NCBI GenBank assembly: GCA_009392675.1
Contig: VFFY01000181.1
Span: 1-17,109 of the forward strand
Source of the DNA: SAR202 cluster bacterium
Lineage (GTDB): Bacteria > Chloroflexota > Dehalococcoidia > Lucifugimonadales > UBA826
Length of the DNA stretch: 17,109 nucleotides
Direction of reading: 5' to 3'
Position numbers and translations under genes: made by a program
Notes under the pieces: generated by a model
The model's database searches: none
Told to the model about the DNA's origin: nothing
What the model saw: only the letters and a program-made list of their open reading frames with translations
In this document: positions 6,814-14,273 of the stretch, piece by piece
Position numbering within the stretch: position 1 is the first letter of the stretch
Layout of the letters: each line of letters begins with the position of its first letter

Positions 6814-7151
6814 TTCATCCAACTCATAATTTCCTTTACCATTTTGTACGCTTTGAGTTTTTCCTGATCTGTACCCACGGACTCAGCTGAATCAAAAATA
6901 TCGGAAATTTTCTTCACCATGTCCGGTCCTAAATCTAATAAAGACTCACTTCCTGACATCGCCCATTTACAAAGAATATATCTGACAATAGCCCCCGTTG
7001 GTATATTTAGATTCCGACTTAACCGTATTACTGTAGGAAGTGGGTTTTCCTGAGTATACAGGGCGACATCATTTTTGAAATTATTGTCCTTGTCTGTAGG
7101 ATTCGAATCCCAAATGAATTGTTCCAAGGTGATTGAATGATCGATTGACAT
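6780..7151 (-). CDS. Conserved small protein of unknown function (possibly DUF6027)
   Basis: 123 aa, soluble, mostly helical by eye. The middle reads DVALYTQENPLPTVIRLSRNLNIPTGAIVRYILCKWAMSGSESLLDLGP across residues 29-77; the RNLNIPTGAIVRYILCKWA part (46-64) looks like a short helix-turn-helix or ribbon-like segment. From memory it resembles a small family in actinobacteria and relatives annotated as DUF6027, but I cannot confirm that here. ATG 7151 lies 9 bp after the stop of the upstream hydrolase on the same strand, with only a weak GTGAG site, so translation may be coupled to it. A regulatory or partner role for the hydrolase is possible; no function is assigned. Confidence 0.78.
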   Translation of the reverse strand: MSIDHSITLEQFIWDSNPTDKDNNFKNDVALYTQENPLPTVIRLSRNLNIPTGAIVRYILCKWAMSGSESLLDLGPDMVKKISDIFDSAESVGTDQEKLKAYKMVKEIMSWMKVPLDDPDYRN

Positions 7152-7160
7152 AAATGTTTC

Positions 7161-8600
7161 TCACTTTTCTAACCAAGAATTACCTTCATCAATATATTTA
7201 CTGTCACCCACAAAAGATACTGTAATTTCCTGAAAATAAGTAACCTGATTGGTTGTCAGGGAGGCATCGTATTTTTGGGTAACTGATATCACTTCCGAAT
7301 TTGTCTCTCTAAAACTCTCTTCTAATATTCTCCCCTCTACATAATCAGGTATCCCTTGTCCTAGTATTGTCAGTATAGTCGGCAAAATATCTATATTGCC
7401 TGACGGTGACAATATTTTTTCATTTTCCAGAAATGTAGGCCCAGCGCATATGAGAGTATTATTCATCTCATGTAAGCTCATAGAACCGTGCTGTCCAAGG
7501 TTTTTTGCACCGCCGGTTGAGAACACATGACCTGGGTATCCATTGACGTTGTCAGAGGAGTCCCAGTTGAAAGACATTATTATATCGGGAGACCTTTTCC
7601 CCTCATTCATAATAGAAGACAGAGAAACAGTGCCCTTCACTTCCCCTAAACGCTCCGAAGCGCACAAGGTACCACACCATACCTGGCTAGAAAGCCATTC
7701 AACCAATTCAGAAACCAAATGAACATCCTTCTGATTTTTCAAATAAAAAAGGGCGCATCCACCATTTTGTGCCAAAAGCCAATCGTCAGAGCCTGCCAAA
7801 TTAGAAGACTCCAAAAGTGTTTCAATATCTATGACTTCGGAAATAGTTGAGTACCCATGGTCAGACAAAATCATTAAATCAGAATTCTGATGTTGAGGTG
7901 AAGCGTTGATATACTCCATAATTTTGCCGAACTCTAGGTCAGCCTCCCTTAGTGCTGCTTTGGCAGCATCACTTCCAACCCCAAATGCATGCTGCGATTT
8001 ATCTGGTTCTGAAGACCAAATCAGGGCAACTTCAGGATTAATTTTGCCCAACACATACTCAATAAATATATCAACTGCTTTTTTATATCTTGGGGTATTG
8101 GGTAATTGTTCTTCTGGCCACCCACCAAATAACCCTTCAAGTTCCTTATGCAAGCTCGAAGGTATTGTGAATTCAGGATGAATGGTCGCACCACCATAAA
8201 CATCAGCAAGAGGATTATGCACATAAGCATTTCCACTGGTGCCTACACCAATCGCGACATATTCCATACCTTTTTCCGAAATGATTTCTTGCAAGGTTGG
8301 TACGCCTAGCACATCCAAACCAGCATTTCGAATCTCCGATAATTGAACATTGAGAGCTGGTATCACATTTGAATTATCATAATCTCTAGCTACAAAAGAG
8401 TTGCCGGCCAACCAATGTTTACCGGGATTCACACCTGTCACCATTGATGCAGCGTTTACCCTAGTAACCGACGGGAAAACAGGATGATGGTTTTCAAAAA
8501 AGGAACCGTTTTGGGATACTTGGAACAAGTTAGGTGCATCCGAACTATTAATTTGGGCAGGCTGCAAACCATCGAAAACAGCTAATATTATCTTAGTCAT
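7161..8600 (-). CDS. Alkaline phosphatase superfamily hydrolase (type I phosphodiesterase/phosphonoacetate hydrolase-like)
   Basis: A 479-aa two-metal hydrolase. Every ligand of the superfamily core is visible: D10 in AVFDG, nucleophile T46 in FPSVTRVNAAS, D200 and H204 in SSEPDKSQHAFG, D247-H248 in LSDHGY, and H371 in GQHGSMS. The pattern Glu-Pro-Asp-x3-His is typical of nucleotide pyrophosphatase/phosphodiesterase members, and phosphonoacetate hydrolase belongs to the same group. It should cleave a phosphodiester, phosphomonoester or phosphonate. There is no signal peptide, so it acts in the cytoplasm, unlike classical alkaline phosphatases. A strong AGGGAG site sits 5 nt before ATG 8600. 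The residues after about 430 form a C-terminal extension rich in beta-type residues. The 123-aa gene follows after 9 bp. Substrate is open. Confidence 0.87.
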   Translation of the reverse strand: MTKIILAVFDGLQPAQINSSDAPNLFQVSQNGSFFENHHPVFPSVTRVNAASMVTGVNPGKHWLAGNSFVARDYDNSNVIPALNVQLSEIRNAGLDVLGVPTLQEIISEKGMEYVAIGVGTSGNAYVHNPLADVYGGATIHPEFTIPSSLHKELEGLFGGWPEEQLPNTPRYKKAVDIFIEYVLGKINPEVALIWSSEPDKSQHAFGVGSDAAKAALREADLEFGKIMEYINASPQHQNSDLMILSDHGYSTISEVIDIETLLESSNLAGSDDWLLAQNGGCALFYLKNQKDVHLVSELVEWLSSQVWCGTLCASERLGEVKGTVSLSSIMNEGKRSPDIIMSFNWDSSDNVNGYPGHVFSTGGAKNLGQHGSMSLHEMNNTLICAGPTFLENEKILSPSGNIDILPTILTILGQGIPDYVEGRILEESFRETNSEVISVTQKYDASLTTNQVTYFQEITVSFVGDSKYIDEGNSWLEK

Positions 8601-8817
8601 ATTTCTCCCTCTAAAAATCCTGGCTAATCAAAAAAAATGAGATTATTACTTTTGGCCGATCAAATGATCACCTAAAATAAGCCGCCTGTCACTCCCCATG
8701 TTATTCCTACTAAACCTGGTCTTGAGACGCTATTTCCTCAATATATTCAATCACTAACCTATCAAAATCAAGGTCTGCTACAATCGAGCGTATTCACCCT
8801 GTTCATGCGAGGAAGAA
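8601..8817. other. Divergent intergenic control region
   Basis: 217 bp separate the start codons of the minus-strand hydrolase and the plus-strand lyase, so promoters for both must lie here. A short dyad, GATCA-AA-TGATC, is at 8658-8669, and a poor promoter-like pair (TTGAGA 8722-8727, TATATT 8742-8747, 14-bp spacer) reads toward the lyase. Neither is strong enough to name as a site. No small ORF or RNA fold stands out. Confidence 0.4.
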
Positions 8818-9678
8818 ATGATCGATAGCCAAAAAAGGTACCAATTCAGACAAATACTCACGGGTAATCGGTGCGTGCATCCAGGGTCCGTATTTGACGC
8901 CATATCCTCCCGAATTGCTGAGGATTTAGAGTATCGGGTAGGTATGTTCGCCGGTTCAATTGCCTCAGCTGTAATATTAGGTGACCCCGACCACATTCTA
9001 ATAACCCTCACAGAATTTGCAGAGCAGACACGAAGAATATGTCGTGCCTCAAACCTTCCCATAATGGTAGATGCAGACCACGGATATGGAAACGCGCTTA
9101 ACGTCAAAAGAACGGTTGAAGAGTTAGAAAACTCTGGGGTAGCGGCCCTCACAATTGAAGATACTGTTCTTCCGAGGCAGTTTGGGAAATCTAAGCCAGA
9201 GCTAATACCTTTACCAGAGGGTATAGGTAAAATGAAGGCGGCATTGTCGGGTAGAAAAGATCAAAGTTTGGTAATAGCCGGAAGAACCAGTGCATTCCAA
9301 ATAACAGGTACGGAGGATGCTATTGAAAGGGCCAAGGCATATGAAAGTATTGGAGTTGATGCGATTTTCTTTGCAGGGCTAAGTACAAGAGCTCAGTTAG
9401 AAGCTGTCAAAAATTCCATTGCGGTACCTATAATGCTCGGAAGTACACCAAAGGACATAAACGACAATCAGTATCTTTCATCAATGGGAGTGAAGATAGC
9501 TCTCCAAGGACACCTCCCTTTTATGGCGGCTGTAAAAGCAACTAGAGACACAATGAAAGCCCTTGTTGAAGGAAATCAACCCTCAGAAGTAAGCACAACA
9601 GCGCTAGATAGTGAGTTAATAGACAAAGTGACTAAAGATCAACAGTTTAAAGACTGGTTTAAAGAGTTCCTCTCATAG
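8818..9678 (+). CDS. PEP mutase/isocitrate lyase superfamily protein, probable oxaloacetate decarboxylase
   Basis: A 286-aa TIM-barrel lyase, the normal length for the short members. VDADHGYGNALNVKRTVEEL (84-103) supplies the Mg-binding acids D85 and D87, and IEDTVLPRQFG (113-123) the E114-D115 pair. The sequence tracks the Pseudomonas oxaloacetate decarboxylase branch (PA4872 type): SVFDAISSRIAEDL, the VDADHGYGNALNV run, and GH at 231-232 in LQGHLPFMAAVKATRD, where that branch carries its characteristic histidine. True PEP mutases have EDK followed by a KxNS loop; here it is EDT, so carbon-phosphorus bond formation is unlikely. The expected reaction is oxaloacetate to pyruvate plus CO2, in the cytosol; 2-methylisocitrate lyase is a weaker alternative. 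AGGA at 8810-8813 precedes the ATG. It converges on the next gene with a 7-bp gap. Confidence 0.85.
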   Translation: MIDSQKRYQFRQILTGNRCVHPGSVFDAISSRIAEDLEYRVGMFAGSIASAVILGDPDHILITLTEFAEQTRRICRASNLPIMVDADHGYGNALNVKRTVEELENSGVAALTIEDTVLPRQFGKSKPELIPLPEGIGKMKAALSGRKDQSLVIAGRTSAFQITGTEDAIERAKAYESIGVDAIFFAGLSTRAQLEAVKNSIAVPIMLGSTPKDINDNQYLSSMGVKIALQGHLPFMAAVKATRDTMKALVEGNQPSEVSTTALDSELIDKVTKDQQFKDWFKEFLS

Positions 9679-9685
9679 TTATTGT

Positions 9686-10726
9686 TCAAGAAATTAAAGG
9701 TATTACTTTCTTTTCAAACAACTTCATAGATCTAATTACCTCTTCTTGTGAGATACCTCCCATTGCAAAATTACATCCAAAATACGAAATTCCGTGATCT
9801 TTTAGCATCATAATTTTCTCGGCGACGGCTTCAGGTGTTCCTATAAATGCTCTTTTCTCAGAGATATAGTGACTATCTAGTGGTAACTCACTTCGCTCAT
9901 TCCTCCATTTTTGCATGGGTAAATGAACCTCGGTGGCATCCACTAAGTTCCTTCGCCACTGCATAATATCCTGTATCCAATCTACATGTTTCTTGGTGTT
10001 CTCAAGCGCCCTTCTCTCGGTATCGGCCACATGAACATACCGGAAAAATGGAACATCATCCATATGATCAGGCTGGCCTTCCTGATGACATAGCCTTCTA
10101 TATTTTTCTACTAAAGCGAGAGCGGCATCTGTATCTTGGACAACCGCTATACACAAAAGAAACTGGTTTGAAATCATAAAATCCAAAGTCTCTTCAGACC
10201 TCGTGGCAGCTATATATATAGGTGGATGAGGTGACTGAACAACAGACGGAACTAGATCCACATTACGAACAGAAAAGAAAGGGCTGTCGACACTTACTCC
10301 TTTGTCACACCATAAATCCTTCACTGCTAGCACGGTCTCTCTAAACCTCGACTGACTATCTTCAGCGGGTACCCCAAACCCACCATATTCATAACCATAT
10401 GTACCTCTTCCGAAGCCAACATCTAAACGCCCTAGGCTTAAGAGATCTACTAGGGCTGAGTCCTCGGCAATCCTGATAGGATTATGCAAGTTTGGAACAA
10501 TTACCGCGGTACCCAAACGTATTTTCTCTGTGACTGCTGCCAAGTGTCCAAGCATTAGTAATACAGAGGATCCCATACTATAGCGGGTGAAATGGTGCTC
10601 AGCGAACCAAGCCCCATGGTACCCCATAGATTCGGCCAACCTAACTTGTTCTACAGAATTATGGAATACCGAAGTTTGATTCACTCCTTCGGGCCAAGAC
10701 ATGTGTGTGAAAAGCCCTAATTTCAT
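9686..10726 (-). CDS. Luciferase-like (LLM class) flavin-dependent monooxygenase
   Basis: A 346-aa bacterial-luciferase-fold TIM barrel. Diagnostic stretches are GYHGAWFAEHHFTRY (35-49), IRLGTAVIVPNLHNPIRIAE (70-89) and LLSLGRLDVGFGRGTYGYEY (94-113); the AEHHF element and the RLGTAV strand are shared by FMNH2-dependent alkanal/limonene-type oxygenases. It would insert oxygen into a small organic molecule using reduced flavin supplied by a separate reductase. It starts 5 bp after the stop of the upstream luciferase-like gene with only a weak ribosome-binding site, so the two are almost certainly co-translated. No flavin reductase is in the window. The substrate cannot be predicted; use of F420 instead of FMN is less likely for this subgroup but not excluded. 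Confidence 0.88.
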   Translation of the reverse strand: MKLGLFTHMSWPEGVNQTSVFHNSVEQVRLAESMGYHGAWFAEHHFTRYSMGSSVLLMLGHLAAVTEKIRLGTAVIVPNLHNPIRIAEDSALVDLLSLGRLDVGFGRGTYGYEYGGFGVPAEDSQSRFRETVLAVKDLWCDKGVSVDSPFFSVRNVDLVPSVVQSPHPPIYIAATRSEETLDFMISNQFLLCIAVVQDTDAALALVEKYRRLCHQEGQPDHMDDVPFFRYVHVADTERRALENTKKHVDWIQDIMQWRRNLVDATEVHLPMQKWRNERSELPLDSHYISEKRAFIGTPEAVAEKIMMLKDHGISYFGCNFAMGGISQEEVIRSMKLFEKKVIPLIS

Positions 10727-10731
10727 ATCTT

Positions 10732-11775
10732 CTAATCCAATTCCGAAACGAGGTCCATCAGTCTGCCCAAGGCATCAGTCTTACTTGCTATATCATCACC
10801 TGGCAAACTAACTTTAAGTGTATTGACTCCCAAATTTTTATAGAGTGATAGCCTTTTTTTGATCATTTCATCTGTGCCAATTAGATTGGATTTCAAAGCA
10901 AGTTCATTAGGAACCATATCCCGAGCTTCTTCTCTCCTACCTTCCACCCACAACTTTTGAACCACATCCACGACCTCTCCATAACCCTGTCGGGCGTAAG
11001 CATTCTTATAAAAATTATTTTTTACCGACCCCATAGCCCCAAATGTAAATCCATACCCACGTGCATGCTTTTTTGCTGTTTCTTCGACTTCATCGGTGAA
11101 ATCCAAAGAAACTGGAATCAATATATCTATGTCTTCAATATTTCTACCGGAGCGCAATAGTCCTTTCTTGATTTTATCCAGAAAAACGTCCCCTGTTTCA
11201 GGTATAAAACAACCCCCAATCCATCCATCAGCTTTTTCACCTGTCATTTCTAAGTTAGTGGGGCCGAGGGATGCCACATAAACAGGAACTTCCCAAGTCT
11301 TGGCACTTGTCCTTATAGCCTTTCCTTCTCCGCCTTCCAAAGGCAATTCATAATGATTTCCCTTATATAGAAGTTTTTCCCCGGCCACGCCCATCTTAAT
11401 AATCTCCAGAAGTTCTTTAGTTCTTAATATGGGATTACCGAATGTCACCCCATGCCAGCCTTCAATAACTTGAGGCCCGCTTGTACCTAACCCGAGGATG
11501 AACCGTCCCCCTGACATAGATTGCAAAGTTAGGCTTGTCATTATCAGATTGCCGGGAGTTCGACTTCCTACCTGTACTATTCCTGTACCCAGCCGTATTT
11601 TTGTTGTAGAAGCAGCCAGATATGCAAGAGGGGTTATCGCATCGGTACCCCAGGCCTCCGCAGTCCATATGGAATCAGCCCCTAAGGCTTCGGCCTCTCT
11701 AGCAAATTCTGATATTTGATTCCAATCTGAAGCATCTGAGGTGACTCCGTTGAATGATCGTACCGCTATTTTCAT
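10732..11775 (-). CDS. Luciferase-like oxidoreductase, probable F420-dependent
   Basis: A 347-aa protein of the same barrel fold but a different branch from its neighbour. ADSIWTAEAWGTDAITPLAYLA (33-54), IRLGTGIVQVGSRTPGNL (60-77) and GRFILGLGTSGPQVIEGWHG (89-108) match the F420-dependent reductases/dehydrogenases (methylene-tetrahydromethanopterin reductase and Rv3520c-like group), where the TGxxQVGSRTP loop lies at the deazaflavin site. It would move hydride between F420 and an organic substrate. CofG and CofH for F420 synthesis are encoded 2.5-5 kb away, which supports that cofactor. It follows the DinB-fold gene by 25 bp and precedes the second luciferase-like gene by 5 bp. Start ATG 11775 has a modest GGTGA-like site upstream. 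FMN use is the alternative. Confidence 0.88.
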   Translation of the reverse strand: MKIAVRSFNGVTSDASDWNQISEFAREAEALGADSIWTAEAWGTDAITPLAYLAASTTKIRLGTGIVQVGSRTPGNLIMTSLTLQSMSGGRFILGLGTSGPQVIEGWHGVTFGNPILRTKELLEIIKMGVAGEKLLYKGNHYELPLEGGEGKAIRTSAKTWEVPVYVASLGPTNLEMTGEKADGWIGGCFIPETGDVFLDKIKKGLLRSGRNIEDIDILIPVSLDFTDEVEETAKKHARGYGFTFGAMGSVKNNFYKNAYARQGYGEVVDVVQKLWVEGRREEARDMVPNELALKSNLIGTDEMIKKRLSLYKNLGVNTLKVSLPGDDIASKTDALGRLMDLVSELD

Positions 11776-11800
11776 ATTAAATTTCCATCACCCTTCTATA

Positions 11801-12319
11801 TTAAATATTTGGATAATTTGCATGAGATTTATTATTCCTGATCTGATTCAAATGATCCAAATCATGAACTCTTTGAAACAAATACCAAGCTCCAGCATGC
11901 AGGTCCCCAAAAAAACTATGGGTTGACATTTGATTCATATTTGGCATGACTGGGAGATTGCCCGTCATAGATGTCCATTTGAATGCTCCGTCTAAGAGTC
12001 CTTTGCGCAATTCATCGATATTTAAATTAGAAGTCTCCCTTGGAGGATCTATATTAGAAGCATCTCCAGTATTCCCAATGGCGAGTTCCGATATCAAATT
12101 AGTCACTCTATGTGTACTTGTCATAACGTGTTCTAAAATTTCTGAAATAGTCCATTCAGCGCTATCAAAAGAATAGTCGGCTTGCTCTTGATTTATATCT
12201 GATACTTCTTTTATGAGTTCTAGACGGGCCGCTATGGATCTTACCCATAGCTCTTTAAAGGGATATTTTTCACCTTGTGAAATGAGGTATTCTCTAACTC
12301 TCTCTTCTTCAGGTGTCAT
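11801..12319 (-). CDS. DinB-fold (DinB_2/YfiT-like) protein
   Basis: A 172-aa four-helix-bundle protein. Using ATG 12319 as residue 1, H64 (in WTISEILEHVMTSTHRV) and the H152-x3-H156 pair (RVHDLDHLNQI) form the three-histidine metal site of this superfamily. Characterised relatives include bacillithiol- or mycothiol-dependent S-transferases and thiol-dependent isomerases, so conjugation of a thiol to a reactive compound is a fair guess; many members remain uncharacterised. I prefer ATG 12319, which has AAGGA 8 nt upstream. The frame is also open to TTG 12340, directly against the stop of the MFS gene, but that has a poorly spaced site. It lies between an exporter and two luciferase-like enzymes, which fits processing of a foreign or reactive small molecule. 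Confidence 0.85.
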   Translation of the reverse strand: MTPEEERVREYLISQGEKYPFKELWVRSIAARLELIKEVSDINQEQADYSFDSAEWTISEILEHVMTSTHRVTNLISELAIGNTGDASNIDPPRETSNLNIDELRKGLLDGAFKWTSMTGNLPVMPNMNQMSTHSFFGDLHAGAWYLFQRVHDLDHLNQIRNNKSHANYPNI

Positions 12320-12340
12320 ATTTTCAGTCCTTAAAACCAA

Positions 12341-13558
12341 TTACCTTCTTTGCAACATTTCAGGCCACTTCACAATGGCGAGTACTAGTATAAACAAACC
12401 AAGTAAACCATTGAAAATTAAGGCAAGTGATACATCACTATTTTCCGCTATAAATCCAGATATCAACACCCCTACAGGCAACCCATACACAGCTAATTGG
12501 CGAAGGCCGAGAACCCTTCCACGCATTTCTGCTGAAGTGTATTTCAACAGCATCATAGCCATAGTGACCATTGCAAAAGACTGCGAGATACCCACAAAAA
12601 ACAAAACCGGTAAGGATACGTAGAACCATTGCATATAAGCCATTATCAGAATACCGATGTGCCAAAATATTGAACCAACGATCATTGCCCGCCCTGCTCT
12701 ATCCATAGTAGAAAAATAACCGATAAGTAATGAACCCAGTAAGGCGCCGGCAGAGTATGTACCCATCAACCATCCTAGACCGGCGGCATCAATATTCATC
12801 ACCTGTCTTGCTATCACTGCCAGGAGAGTGTTGTTTAACGGAAATGCCGTTAAGTTAACAATAAACGCAACAGCAAGCAGGCCAAACAAAAAGGGGTTTA
12901 CTTTGACATAAAAAAATCCCCCCTTTAGGTTTTCGAAAACAGATTGGGCAGTTTTTATAGCCGTATTAGGTACTCCCGGGATCAAGAACACAAACAACAA
13001 AGATAATAAGTGCAAAATAATAATGAAAAGATAGCTTTTCCCTACACCAACTGACTCCAATAGAAACCCTCCGAAAACCGGGCCTATGATTTGTGTCATA
13101 TCTCTTCCAGTTCTCAAGAGGGCAACACCATTTTGCAATTGAGATGGAGAAACTATAACCGGAAGCACAGACTGTCTGACAATCATATCTAAGGAGCGAG
13201 AAAGCCCAACAAGGGCCGCGAAAATCAAAACCGCTGTCACGCTTAGAAAATCAAACAAGGTTAATATAAATATCGACGAAGACAATATGACAAATGAAAT
13301 TCGACCGAATATATATAACCGACGTCTTCCTAGCCGATCGACTATGACCCCAAAAAAAGGCGCTACTACTGTGCCAGTAAATCTAAGTGCAGCAAAAATT
13401 CCCAGAACAAGAGGAGACTCAGTTTCACCCAATATATACCAAGACAAGATCAGGATTTCCATAAATTCTGCCGTTGAGAGAGCCAAATCTCCCAACCACA
13501 TAAAGCGAAATCCTCGAACATTTAGGGAATCAAAAGCCCTTCCTAAAATTTTCCTCAC
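12341..13558 (-). CDS. MFS exporter, EntS/MFS_3-like
   Basis: A 405-aa membrane protein with about 12 hydrophobic segments. RGFRFMWLGDLALSTAEFMEILILSWYI (16-43) is helix 1 of the enterobactin-exporter/macrolide-efflux branch, and VIVDRLGRRRLYIFG (75-89) is the MFS motif-A loop. RQSVLPVIVSPSQLQNGVALL, after helix 4, is also typical of this branch. Members pump siderophores or drugs out of the cell with proton gradient energy. It begins at GTG 13558 with no good Shine-Dalgarno; later Met residues would remove helix 1, so GTG is retained. It heads a four-gene minus-strand unit (gaps of 21, 25 and 5 bp) and faces msrA across a 147-bp region that holds a dyad. Confidence 0.88.
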   Translation of the reverse strand: MRKILGRAFDSLNVRGFRFMWLGDLALSTAEFMEILILSWYILGETESPLVLGIFAALRFTGTVVAPFFGVIVDRLGRRRLYIFGRISFVILSSSIFILTLFDFLSVTAVLIFAALVGLSRSLDMIVRQSVLPVIVSPSQLQNGVALLRTGRDMTQIIGPVFGGFLLESVGVGKSYLFIIILHLLSLLFVFLIPGVPNTAIKTAQSVFENLKGGFFYVKVNPFLFGLLAVAFIVNLTAFPLNNTLLAVIARQVMNIDAAGLGWLMGTYSAGALLGSLLIGYFSTMDRAGRAMIVGSIFWHIGILIMAYMQWFYVSLPVLFFVGISQSFAMVTMAMMLLKYTSAEMRGRVLGLRQLAVYGLPVGVLISGFIAENSDVSLALIFNGLLGLFILVLAIVKWPEMLQRR

Positions 13559-13592
13559 AGAACTACTAAACCTACTCCACAGTTACTGAACA

Positions 13593-13618
13593 TTAGAGAA
13601 TCCTACACGAATCTCTAA
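13593..13618. repeat. Imperfect dyad, candidate operator
   Basis: TTAGAGA (13593-13599) and TCTCTAA (13612-13618) are exact complements; one mismatch inward, TC (13601-13602) pairs with GA (13609-13610), leaving a 6-base centre. The 10-bp half-sites (9 of 10 matched) lie in the divergent region, about 35 bp upstream of the MFS exporter start and about 28 bp before the msrA -10 candidate. This is the right place for a dimeric repressor; a hairpin in the exporter leader is also possible. Confidence 0.4.
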
Positions 13619-13621
13619 CCT

Positions 13622-13651
13622 GATACATATCATTTACCATAAGGGTATAAT
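13622..13651 (+). promoter_or_regulatory. Candidate msrA promoter
   Basis: A perfect TATAAT at 13646-13651 with a weak GATACA (13622-13627) 18 bp upstream reads toward msrA, giving a leader of about 48 nt to the ATG at 13706. The -35 match is only 3 of 6; the call rests on the -10 and on position. Confidence 0.35.
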
Positions 13652-13705
13652 CCCAATCGAAGAAACATGAATTAGTCTGAAATACCCGTTAAGGTGGAAA
13701 AAAGC

Positions 13706-14257
13706 ATGAGTGCTATAGAAAAAGCTACATTGGCAGCTGGGTGTTTTTGGTGTATTGAAGCCGTTTTCGAGTTGGTTGAAGGAGTAGATAGGGTAGTATC
13801 CGGTTACATAGGGGGCACTATTGAAAACCCATCCTATGAAGCCATTTGCACAGGTACCACTGGACATGCAGAGGCAATCGAAGTTTATTACGATCAAACT
13901 GTATTAGATTATCAAACTGTCCTGGAGATTTTCTTCAGTTACCATGATCCAACGACACTAAACAGGCAAGGCGCTGATGTGGGAACTCAATACAGATCTG
14001 CAATCTTCTATCACAATGATACTCAGAAAAAATTCGCTGAACAGTCGATAAAATATCTAAATGATGAGAAAGTATTCCCTGATCCAATCGTGACAGAAGT
14101 GACCGATGCCTCAAAATTCTATGAAGGTGAGAATTACCATCAATCATTCTTCAAAAACAATCCTTACCAACCTTACTGTCAGTTCATAATTGCACCAAAG
14201 GTGATGAAGTTAAGGGAGAAGCACGCACATCTATTGAAAATTGCCCAACCGCATTAA
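13706..14257 (+). CDS. msrA: Peptide methionine-S-sulfoxide reductase
   Basis: Repairs oxidised methionine (S epimer) in proteins or free Met, using thioredoxin to reset. The 183-aa length fits single-domain MsrA. GCFWCIEAVF holds the nucleophile C13 and a second Cys at 16; SGYIGGTIENPSYEAICTGTTGHAEAIEVYYD and SYHDPTTLNRQGADVGTQYRS are family signatures; YQPYCQFIIAPKVMKL near the end carries a third Cys usual at this position. I chose ATG 13706 because AAGGTGG (13691-13697) ends 8 nt before it; the frame opens earlier at GTG 13694, inside that site. It stands alone on the plus strand between minus-strand units, and converges on cofH with 16 bp between. No MsrB is in the window. Confidence 0.95.
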   Translation: MSAIEKATLAAGCFWCIEAVFELVEGVDRVVSGYIGGTIENPSYEAICTGTTGHAEAIEVYYDQTVLDYQTVLEIFFSYHDPTTLNRQGADVGTQYRSAIFYHNDTQKKFAEQSIKYLNDEKVFPDPIVTEVTDASKFYEGENYHQSFFKNNPYQPYCQFIIAPKVMKLREKHAHLLKIAQPH

Positions 14258-14273
14258 TCCAATTAACCTATCG

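Noticed and set aside
8818..9678. Calling this gene PEP mutase or carboxyphosphonoenolpyruvate phosphonomutase
   Set aside because: The signature EDK with its KxNS loop is absent (EDT is present), and the sequence follows the oxaloacetate decarboxylase branch, including the GH at 231-232.
11498..11719. Plus-strand ORFs inside the luciferase-like and other minus-strand genes
   Set aside because: They overlap well-supported genes with conserved motifs, have no ribosome-binding sites, and have biased compositions of antisense shadows.
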